Source: Francisella adeliensis (lineage in GTDB: Bacteria; Pseudomonadota; Gammaproteobacteria; Francisellales; Francisellaceae). Taken from it: a stretch of 64,000 nucleotides of DNA. The DNA is taken from contig NZ_CP021781.1 in NCBI RefSeq assembly GCF_003290445.1, positions 1,178,001 to 1,242,000 of the forward strand, written 5' to 3'. The translations under genes were made by a program, and so were the position numbers. The notes below the pieces were generated by a model. The model worked only from the letters and a program-made list of their open reading frames with translations. It was not told where the DNA came from and made no database searches. Every line of letters starts with the position of its first letter. Position 1 is the first letter of the stretch. Of the stretch, positions 57,488 to 64,000 are shown piece after piece.

Positions 57488-57889
57488 TCAACTAAAGGAT
57501 TTTCTAACTTCTTGAATAAGTTTCTGTTTTTGATCCATAGTATATTCTTTAGACTCTATATTACCCCAAACAGGTGCAGGCCAAACAGAATCATCTTCAA
57601 AACGCCCTACTACATGTATATGCATCTGCTTTACTACGTTCCCTATAGTCGCAACATTTATCTTATCGACACTATGCTGATCTTTTAATAGTTTAGACAG
57701 TTTATTAATTATTTTGTTAATATTATACTGCACAGAATCATCAAGCTCATACCATTCAACTCTTTCAGTAAAAGGCACAACTATAAACCAAGGTAAGTTA
57801 GCATTATTCATAACTAATATTTTACAATCTAAGTACTCGCATACTTCTATTGTGTCATTAGCTAAACGCTCATCAAGCTCAAACATCAA
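57488..57889 (-). CDS. HIT-family hydrolase
   Basis: A 133-residue histidine-triad protein. The motif is [10 protein letters not shown], i.e. H-x-H followed by Val where the third His stands in the classic triad, a form common in bacterial 'HIT domain' hydrolases. It probably acts on nucleotide conjugates such as dinucleoside polyphosphates. It overlaps kdsB by 4 bases and ends the operon. Confidence 0.88.
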   Translation of the reverse strand: MMFELDERLANDTIEVCEYLDCKILVMNNANLPWFIVVPFTERVEWYELDDSVQYNINKIINKLSKLLKDQHSVDKINVATIGNVVKQMHIHVVGRFEDDSVWPAPVWGNIESKEYTMDQKQKLIQEVRKSFS

Positions 57890-58632
57890 AAATACTTCCT
57901 TATTTTATCTAAATCTTCTTGTGTATCTACACCTGCAGGAGTACTTACTTTAGCACCCGCTACAGCTATTTTATAACCATTCCATAAAACTCTTAATTGC
58001 TCTAGAGATTCATAGCCTTCAATTGGTGATCGAGCCAGTGCAGTATACTGCTTTAGAAAACCAACTCTGTAAGCATACATCCCTATATGTCTATAAAAAT
58101 TAGCATCCCCTACTTTTAAATTTTCTGAAAATCCCCTATCAAAAGGAATAGACGCTCTACTAAAGTAAAGTGCATAATTGTTTTTATCGAACACAACTTT
58201 GACATTGTTTGAGTTATAAACATCTTCAGCTAAGGTGATTTTTTCACAAAGAGTAGAAACGACCGCTTCTGGTGAATCTTCTAAAAGTTCCGCAACTTGA
58301 TGAATATTTTCAATAGGAATTAGAGGTTCATCACCTTGAACATTTATAACTATATCATCATCAGCTAAACCAAGTTTTAACACAGTTTCTGCTAAACGAT
58401 CTGTTCCAGACTCATGCTCTTCTTTCGTACTAACCACTTTCGCACCAAATTGCTCTGCAACCTGCTTAATTTCATCAGCATCTGTAGCAATAATTATATT
58501 TGCTATACTAGATTTACTAGCCTGATCATATACTCTCTGAATCATAGGCTTTCCACCAATATCAGCAAGCATTTTACCAGGCAACCGTGTTGACTTTAAA
58601 CGAGCTGGTATTATTATGTGAGTTTTAGCCAT
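57886..58632 (-). CDS. kdsB: CMP-KDO synthetase
   Basis: Activates KDO with CTP for lipopolysaccharide core synthesis. 248 residues. Marks: [53 protein letters not shown], and the final [20 protein letters not shown]. It overlaps the preceding Trm112-like gene by 8 bases and the HIT gene by 4. Confidence 0.97.
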   Translation of the reverse strand: MAKTHIIIPARLKSTRLPGKMLADIGGKPMIQRVYDQASKSSIANIIIATDADEIKQVAEQFGAKVVSTKEEHESGTDRLAETVLKLGLADDDIVINVQGDEPLIPIENIHQVAELLEDSPEAVVSTLCEKITLAEDVYNSNNVKVVFDKNNYALYFSRASIPFDRGFSENLKVGDANFYRHIGMYAYRVGFLKQYTALARSPIEGYESLEQLRVLWNGYKIAVAGAKVSTPAGVDTQEDLDKIRKYF

Positions 58633-58813
58633 ACTGTTTAATCTCCTCTATACTCAGTTTTTGTGCTTCTTCTACAAGCATTACTGGTATACCTTCAACT
58701 ATAGGATATGCAAGTTTATCAGCCTTACAAATAAGTAATTGTCTTTCTTTGTCTAGATATAATTCTGACTTGCACTCAGGACAAACTAAAGCATTTATTA
58801 TTGATTGATCCAT
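58625..58813 (-). CDS. Trm112/YcaR-family zinc-ribbon protein
   Basis: A 62-residue protein. The family motif [15 protein letters not shown] gives two of the metal cysteines; the end has [17 protein letters not shown], characteristic of YcaR. In eukaryotes Trm112 activates methyltransferases; the bacterial role is unclear. ycaR-kdsB adjacency is conserved in enterobacteria. Starts within the tusA stop (TAATG). Confidence 0.9.
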   Translation of the reverse strand: MDQSIINALVCPECKSELYLDKERQLLICKADKLAYPIVEGIPVMLVEEAQKLSIEEIKQYG

Positions 58814-59031
58814 TATTTCACCTCTATTATAAATTCAAATTTTTGTTGCTCTTCTTGAGCTTTTATAAGCCTATAGTCATTAACTCTACACCATGCAGGT
58901 ATATCAAACATCGTTCCTGGATCTGTACAAACCACTTTTAACTTCTCACCACTATCCATGGTTTTTAGCATATTTTGAGTTTTAATGACAGGCATAGGAC
59001 AAAGTAATCTTTCTAAATTCAGCTCTTTCAT
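58813..59031 (-). CDS. tusA: TusA/SirA-like sulfur carrier
   Basis: A 72-residue sulfurtransferase. The active Cys11 is in LERLLCPMPVIKT, the signature CPxP motif; GEKLKVVCTDPGTMFDIPAW matches the family. It starts right after the stop of the PP-loop gene with no gap. It likely hands sulfur to that enzyme in RNA modification; this pairing is inference from order. Confidence 0.9.
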   Translation of the reverse strand: MKELNLERLLCPMPVIKTQNMLKTMDSGEKLKVVCTDPGTMFDIPAWCRVNDYRLIKAQEEQQKFEFIIEVK

Positions 59032-60078
59032 TTATACATACCACTCTTTTTTTACTTCATCAATAGCCAGTGGTTTTACTTCTAGCTCTTTACAAGTGCC
59101 GTCTAAGTATTCAAATTTCATTACAACACTTTCTTCTTTTTTACCTTTACCAAATCTTGCTAAAATTCTAGCTATAAATTCCTCATCTTGCTTTTCGAAG
59201 TTTCCATCGATTAAACTAAGAGGACCCAAATGCGATTCACTATGCACTGATACAAACTGATTCTTATAACCATGAAGATAATTATTCTCTCCTTCTTCAC
59301 GAGCTACAATAAGCTTAAACTTGGAATTATAGCGGATATGCCTACCAACTTTTAGTAGCATTATATCATCTAATTCATACTCTCTAGTGTTTCGTGCTTG
59401 CCATAAATCAACCAATTTATCAGAGTACTTCTTATCAGTAAGAAAACAGCAACCTCCTGCAGGTGTAGCATAGTCATCATAACCATAATCCTTTGCCATT
59501 TGCATTTGTTGTTTGCGTGACCTACCTGTTATCGATAAAAGTTTACTTCTATCAACCCAACCTTCTTTCTCAGCCTTTGTTTCTGGTAAGTTTTTTGCAC
59601 TAAGCGGTCTAAGAAGTATAGATTCAACATCTGCCTGCTCGTTAACAATTTTCATCTTAGCCTTAAGCTGTGACATTGGTCTTTGTCCAATCACCTCACC
59701 TGTGACAATAAAATCAAAACCATTTTCTATAGCCCACACTTTAGCCTTTTTAATCATAAAAATTTTACAGTCAAGGCATGGATTCATATTTACTCCATAA
59801 CCATACTTAGGGTTAATTAGAACATCTTTGTACTCTTCTATTACATCTACAATATGCATTTTTATACCAAGTTGCTCAGCAACCCATAAAGCATTATTTC
59901 TTTTTTGCTTTTCTTTATCTTGTTTTCTTATAGCATGAGTATGCCCTTCAACACAAAATCCTGTATAGAAGTTTATAGCCTCAACATGTATTCCTTGATC
60001 TACTATCATTTTAGTAGCAATCATCGAGTCTAAACCACCTGATATAAGTGCTACTGCTTTGATTTTCTTTTGTGACAT
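59032..60078 (-). CDS. PP-loop ATPase with NFACT-R-like domain, putative tRNA thiolase
   Basis: A 349-residue protein from the ATG at 60078; an upstream TTG is in frame but adds unlikely sequence. The N-terminal adenylating domain has the PP-loop SGGLDS (13-18). A MNPCLDCKIFM CxxC pair and ATPAGGCCFLTD follow, then an NFACT-R (DUF814)-like C-terminal segment (LKVGRHIRYNSKFKLIVARE). These features point to ThiI/MnmA-type thiolation of RNA. The exact nucleoside is unknown. It heads the operon with tusA, trm112-like, kdsB and HIT. Confidence 0.82.
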   Translation of the reverse strand: MSQKKIKAVALISGGLDSMIATKMIVDQGIHVEAINFYTGFCVEGHTHAIRKQDKEKQKRNNALWVAEQLGIKMHIVDVIEEYKDVLINPKYGYGVNMNPCLDCKIFMIKKAKVWAIENGFDFIVTGEVIGQRPMSQLKAKMKIVNEQADVESILLRPLSAKNLPETKAEKEGWVDRSKLLSITGRSRKQQMQMAKDYGYDDYATPAGGCCFLTDKKYSDKLVDLWQARNTREYELDDIMLLKVGRHIRYNSKFKLIVAREEGENNYLHGYKNQFVSVHSESHLGPLSLIDGNFEKQDEEFIARILARFGKGKKEESVVMKFEYLDGTCKELEVKPLAIDEVKKEWYV

Positions 60079-60278
60079 TCTGATTTTGAAATTTTTAAAT
60101 ATACCTATGGATTTAATTTTATCATATTGAAGCAATTTAACTATCTAATTGTCAAAAATCACTCCTTATATACCAGCTTTACCATATAACTTAGTATACA
60201 AGGTCAGTTATAGCTATACTTTGATAAACCTATATTTTATAATCTTCTGTAGCTTTTACTACTTTATAAGTAACTTGT

Positions 60279-61433
60279 ATGATTAATCTAATAAATAACA
60301 AGTACTCTAAATATGCTCCTATACTGGTTTCTCTATCTATTGCTATAAATGGTATTGTAACAATCCTTGCTACTGCGATACCTGTTATTAATAGAATTTT
60401 TTCAGTTGATCTTCACTCTCACCTAACATCTGATCTTTATGATCTTGGCATGGAGTTTAATGTTGGTATTGGTGTAGCTATGCCTATAATTCTTGGCTAC
60501 CTAATGATACTTATTGCAAAAGGAGTATTCCAACGCAAAAGAGCATATTGGCGTTTAGCTGTTATATTCATAGCTCTTTCGATGTTAGGTGATTATATCC
60601 AAGACACTCACTTCTCTTACGATATAACTTTCTCTTTACATGCTGTTGAAATAATTCTTTTATTAGTGTTTAAAAAACAATTTAATGAAACAACCACACG
60701 AAAATTCACATTCCAACAATTCATAATATCTCTGACATTTTTTTTAGCAATTGCGTATAGTGTCCTTGGTGTTTATGGGTTAAAAGATCAATTTGAAGGT
60801 ATCGATAACTTTACTGATGCTGTTTATTTCACATTAGTAACATTTAGTACTGTTGGTTATGGCGATATTCATCCTATTACAAATGAAGCTAAAATATTTA
60901 CTGTATCAGTTATGGTAATTGGGATTGGTGTTTTTGCCAGCGTAGTAACTTTATTAGCTGGTAGCATAATCAATAAAATTACCGATAAATTTAAATTTCA
61001 ACAAGGAGCTTCTCTTATGAATAATCATCTAATCATTTGTGGATATACTGAAATCACAAAATGTCTAATTAAAGATTATTTTGATTCACAAGTAAATGAT
61101 CTAGTAATAATTGAAAAAAATTACCAGCAGCGATTTATAAATATGGACGAAGAACAAGAAAAGCATTTTATTGATGCTGAATCTCACGACTATGATGCTC
61201 TAAAAAAATCAAATATCACAAAGGCTAAAGCTATATTTATTCTTAATGAGAAAGACTCGGATAATATCTTGACTTTATTGGCTATAAAGGAAGTACTTAA
61301 AGGCTCTGATAAAACACCTAGAATATCCATAAAACTAGATAAAGATGAAAGTATTAATATAGCCAACAACCTTGGCGTTGATCAGATTGTTTCACCGACT
61401 AAAAAAATTGCTGAACTGCTTATAGAATCTTAG
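60279..61433 (+). CDS. potassium channel with RCK (TrkA-N) domain
   Basis: A 384-residue inner-membrane channel resembling Kch. The selectivity filter TVGYGD is at 191-196, in the pore TLVTFSTVGYGDIHP. Hydrophobic helices lie at about 15-37, 62-82, 92-104, 115-132, 147-167 and 205-228. The cytoplasmic RCK domain starts near 245 with HLIICGYTEI, a degenerate form of the Rossmann motif. No charged S4 is obvious, so voltage gating is doubtful. Monocistronic. Confidence 0.9.
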   Translation: MINLINNKYSKYAPILVSLSIAINGIVTILATAIPVINRIFSVDLHSHLTSDLYDLGMEFNVGIGVAMPIILGYLMILIAKGVFQRKRAYWRLAVIFIALSMLGDYIQDTHFSYDITFSLHAVEIILLLVFKKQFNETTTRKFTFQQFIISLTFFLAIAYSVLGVYGLKDQFEGIDNFTDAVYFTLVTFSTVGYGDIHPITNEAKIFTVSVMVIGIGVFASVVTLLAGSIINKITDKFKFQQGASLMNNHLIICGYTEITKCLIKDYFDSQVNDLVIIEKNYQQRFINMDEEQEKHFIDAESHDYDALKKSNITKAKAIFILNEKDSDNILTLLAIKEVLKGSDKTPRISIKLDKDESINIANNLGVDQIVSPTKKIAELLIES

Positions 61434-61463
61434 TATTTTAAACAAAAATTATTAATATATACA

Positions 61464-61492
61464 TTGAGTATGTTATCATCTTTTGCTATAAA
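61464..61492 (+). promoter_or_regulatory. sigma-70 promoter for sthA
   Basis: TTGAGT (61464-61469), a 17-base spacer and TATAAA (61487-61492). Transcription should start near 61499, giving a very short leader before the sthA start. Confidence 0.6.
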
Positions 61493-61512
61493 GATTTTTA
61501 AAATTTTAGAAC

Positions 61513-62925
61513 ATGGAGAAACTTGTGAAATACAACTATGATTTAATTATTATTGGTAGTGGTCCTGGTGGGGAAGGTGCTGCAATGAAAGCTACTAGAA
61601 ATGGCTTAAATGTTGCTATTATTGAAGACGATGCTCTTGGTGGTGCTTGTAACTATTGGGGTACGATTCCTAGTAAAACTCTAAGACAGCTTTCTCGTGA
61701 AATCAAATATAACAGTAAAACCTACGATTTTCCGGAAATGCTAGATACTGCCTATGAGATTGTCTTAAAGCAAACTGAGATTAAGAAAAATAGATTTGCC
61801 GACAATGAAATTGATGTGTTTTATGGTTTTGCAAGCTTCATGGATAATCACAAAATAAAGATATCTCGTAAAAATGGTTCAAGTGAAATCATTACAGGTG
61901 ACAAATTTATTTTATGTACTGGTTCTGGTCCTTTCCAACCGAAAGATATAGACTTCACACACCCAAGAATTTTAGATAGTGACAAGTTACTTTGCTTAAA
62001 AGATAAACAAATAAAATCTATAACTATATATGGTGCTGGTGTTATTGGAAGTGAATATGCTTCAATACTAGGAACACTAGATATTCAAGTAAATCTGATT
62101 AATACTCGTGATAAATTGATGTCTTTCCTGGATAATGAAATCATTGAAACTTTGACACATCACTTTACAGTTAACCAAAAAATAAACCTAATGCACAATG
62201 AAACTTATACCAGCATAAAAGCAGTTGGTGACAAGGTTATTACATCTCTTGAATCCGGTAGAGTTATTGAGTCAGATTATGTATTATTTGCACTAGGTAG
62301 AGCTGGTAAAACAGAAGGATTAAACCTAGATGAAATTGGCATCGATTATAATAAAACTAGAGGGTTAATAAACGTAAATGAAAACTATCAAACTACACAA
62401 GATAATATCTATGCTGTAGGTGATGTGATTGGCTTTCCTTCTTTAGCTTCATCTGCTTTTAACCAAGGTCGATTTGCTGCAACTCATATTATTGATGGTT
62501 CTTGTAATGATAAACTAGTTGAAGATATTCCAACAGGTATTTATACAAGACCTGAAATTAGCTGTATTGGTAAAACAGAAGAAGAGTTAACAGCCGAGAA
62601 TATCCCTTATGAATCAGGCAGAGCATATTTCAAAGATCTAGCTCGTGCACAGATTTCTTATAGTGAAACTGGTATGCTAAAAATTCTTTTTCATAAAAAA
62701 ACCTTTGAAATATTAGGTATTCACTGTTTTGGTCATCGTGTTTCTGAGATTATTCACATTGGACAGGCTATTAAGTCTATGCCAGGTAAACATAATACTA
62801 TTAGATACTTTTTAAATACTACGTTTAACTACCCTACTATGGCTGAGGCTTATCGTATCGCTGCTATTGATGGTTTAAACAAACTTAAAGCTTCTGCCAA
62901 CCCTATCATTAGCTCATCTAAGTAA
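61513..62925 (+). CDS. sthA: soluble pyridine nucleotide transhydrogenase
   Basis: FAD enzyme that exchanges reducing power between NADPH and NAD+. 470 residues from ATG 61513. That ATG forms part of ATGGAG, whose GGAG is ideally placed as the ribosome-binding site of GTG 61525 (6 bases), which gives MKYNYDLIIIGSGPGGEG; the GTG is probably the real start. FAD motif IIGSGPGGEG. The redox site GGACNYWGTIPSKTLR has one Cys and a Thr, as in SthA and unlike disulfide reductases. NAD motif GAGVIGSEYA. Confidence 0.94.
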   Translation: MEKLVKYNYDLIIIGSGPGGEGAAMKATRNGLNVAIIEDDALGGACNYWGTIPSKTLRQLSREIKYNSKTYDFPEMLDTAYEIVLKQTEIKKNRFADNEIDVFYGFASFMDNHKIKISRKNGSSEIITGDKFILCTGSGPFQPKDIDFTHPRILDSDKLLCLKDKQIKSITIYGAGVIGSEYASILGTLDIQVNLINTRDKLMSFLDNEIIETLTHHFTVNQKINLMHNETYTSIKAVGDKVITSLESGRVIESDYVLFALGRAGKTEGLNLDEIGIDYNKTRGLINVNENYQTTQDNIYAVGDVIGFPSLASSAFNQGRFAATHIIDGSCNDKLVEDIPTGIYTRPEISCIGKTEEELTAENIPYESGRAYFKDLARAQISYSETGMLKILFHKKTFEILGIHCFGHRVSEIIHIGQAIKSMPGKHNTIRYFLNTTFNYPTMAEAYRIAAIDGLNKLKASANPIISSSK

Positions 62926-62934
62926 TATAGCTCT

Positions 62935-63795
62935 ATGATCCATTATGACTTTTTTATAGTATGTGCATATATATTCATATTTGGTGCTGCAATAGGTAGC
63001 TTCCTTAATGTTCTGATATATAGAATCCCTAAAAATATTTTCAATGAAGAAAAAAATTTAGCTAGAGAAATTTTAGATCTACCGATTGATGAAAAAACTG
63101 CAAACTCAAATGAAGTTTATAGTATTTTAAAACCATCGAAATGTCCTAAGTGTAATAATAAGCTTAAGTATCGTCATAATATCCCTATTTTTGGATGGTT
63201 TATGCTAAGAGGCAAGTGTTATTTTTGCAAATGTAAAATATCACCTCAATATCCTATAATTGAGTTTATAACTGCTGTTATCTTTGTAGCTGTTTTTATT
63301 AAATACGGCGCTACCGTACAGTGCCTAGCCATGCTTATTTTAGCTACGGTTTTCATTCCTCTATTTTTCATAGACTTAGAATACCAAATATTACCTGATA
63401 ATCTTACTTTACCTTTAGTTTGGCTTGGTATTGTTATCAATTACTATGGTGTATTTATAACATTAGATAGTTCCATCTGGGGTGCAATTCTAGGCTACCT
63501 ATCTCTTTGGAGTATATTTTGGATATATAAAGTTCTTACAGGCAAAGAAGGCTTTGGTTATGGCGACTTTAAACTATTAGCAGCAATAGGTGCTTGGTTT
63601 GGCTATCAAATGTTATTATACACAATCCTTGCTAGCTGTATCATAGGTATTTTTATGGCTATAATTATAAATCTATGTTCTAAACGTACAAATACTATTG
63701 CTTTTGGCCCATCAATCATACTAGCTACTATTTTCTACTTACTAACTCAAGATAGTCTATATATATGGTATAATCATATAATGTTGATTAATTAA
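62935..63795 (+). CDS. pilD: type IV prepilin peptidase
   Basis: Cleaves and N-methylates prepilins at the inner membrane. 286 residues. Zinc-ribbon cysteines: KCPKCNNKLKY and KCYFCKCKISP. Catalytic aspartates are in FIDLEYQILPD and GYGDFKLLA. About seven helices. It begins 9 bases after the sthA stop and is about 6 kb from the pilM-Q run. Confidence 0.95.
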   Translation: MIHYDFFIVCAYIFIFGAAIGSFLNVLIYRIPKNIFNEEKNLAREILDLPIDEKTANSNEVYSILKPSKCPKCNNKLKYRHNIPIFGWFMLRGKCYFCKCKISPQYPIIEFITAVIFVAVFIKYGATVQCLAMLILATVFIPLFFIDLEYQILPDNLTLPLVWLGIVINYYGVFITLDSSIWGAILGYLSLWSIFWIYKVLTGKEGFGYGDFKLLAAIGAWFGYQMLLYTILASCIIGIFMAIIINLCSKRTNTIAFGPSIILATIFYLLTQDSLYIWYNHIMLIN

Positions 63796-63809
63796 ATATT
63801 TCTATTCAA

Positions 63810-64000
63810 ATGCAAAAGAAAAACTTCACTATTTTAATTTTATTTATGGCTGTGCTGTTATTGCTTACTTATATATTTACCACCTCGAAGCTAAGTAACC
63901 CACAATCATACTCTCAAGGATTAAAGCTTGTTGAGCAAGCATTTCCTCAATATAAAGTAATAAAAAGTTTTGATACAGGGATAAGCCTAGAAGGCTATGT
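63810..64000 (+). CDS. DsbG/DsbC-like exported thiol:disulfide protein (3' end outside window)
   Basis: The first 63 codons of a secreted protein. A signal peptide/anchor (FTILILFMAVLLLLTYIF) is followed by LKLVEQAFPQYKVIKSFDTG and ISLEGY, resembling the N-terminal dimerisation domain of DsbG. The thioredoxin-fold part would be downstream of the window, so the assignment rests on a short match. Confidence 0.55.
   Translation, partial: MQKKNFTILILFMAVLLLLTYIFTTSKLSNPQSYSQGLKLVEQAFPQYKVIKSFDTGISLEGY

Noticed and set aside
57428-57500. Bidirectional terminator between adk and the HIT gene
   Set aside because: Only a weak 6-bp stem with a long loop and no T-tract could be drawn.
59513-59800. 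95-codon plus-strand ORF
   Set aside because: It is antisense to the PP-loop gene, whose motifs are intact; Ser/Phe-rich composition is typical of a shadow frame.
1-64000. tRNA, rRNA, CRISPR array or intact IS element
   Set aside because: I looked for tRNA T-loop sequence, regularly spaced repeats and transposase motifs and saw none convincing.

Overview
The window looks like part of a Francisella chromosome. The DNA is AT-rich throughout. The gene content is compact and gammaproteobacterial, and the gene order adk / pilM-N-O-P-Q / aroK-aroB / putA, the sufBCD genes and a separate type IV pilus prepilin peptidase all fit that genus. A membrane diguanylate cyclase and a secreted subtilase point to an environmental or fish-associated lineage rather than F. 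tularensis proper. That species-level statement is inference. No rRNA, tRNA, CRISPR array or intact insertion sequence was found.

Layout. 1-4702: a drug-efflux type MFS gene cut by the window edge, an HI0933-type flavoprotein, a small HTH protein, an exported protein coupled to thioredoxin, and an amidinotransferase-fold hydrolase. 4922-8411: an accessory, decaying stretch with a secreted subtilase preceded by a perfect inverted repeat, the remains of an ABC-F ATPase, and a cysteine-rich lipoprotein behind a double Fur-box palindrome. 8412-12342: sufD, sufC, sufB and an Rrf2 regulator. 12479-17762: trkA, an APC antiporter, a broken LysO-type exporter, infA, and a TauE/DUF1634 pair. 17843-27313: ffh, DAHP synthase, a zinc deacylase, then a same-strand run from exonuclease III through a secreted carbonic anhydrase to glutathione reductase and a VOC protein. 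27452-34435: a keto-acid decarboxylase, YbjQ, a peptide transporter, a DEAD helicase and PutP. 34627-41980: ferrochelatase, photolyase, galM, coaBC and two transporters. 42394-46762: sdhE-putA, proline catabolism. 47393-50306: a decayed aroB tail, a diguanylate cyclase and its broken exported partner. 50428-56713: aroB, aroK and pilQPONM. 56823-64000: adk, a tightly overlapped sulfur-transfer/KDO operon, a K+ channel, sthA, pilD and a truncated DsbG-like gene.

The most interesting structure is at 47.4-50.4 kb. A degenerate copy of the last ~54 codons of aroB (47393-47555) lies on the far side of the diguanylate-cyclase module from the intact aroB 3' end. The c-di-GMP module is therefore bracketed by direct repeats of the aroB tail, as expected for an element inserted at the gene's 3' end or for a collapsed duplication. 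Functional themes include proline uptake and oxidation (putP, sdhE-putA), thiol/redox chemistry (trxA, gor, sthA, DsbG-like), Fe-S assembly, potassium handling (trkA, K+ channel), type IV pilus assembly and a likely TusA-to-RNA thiolase sulfur relay.
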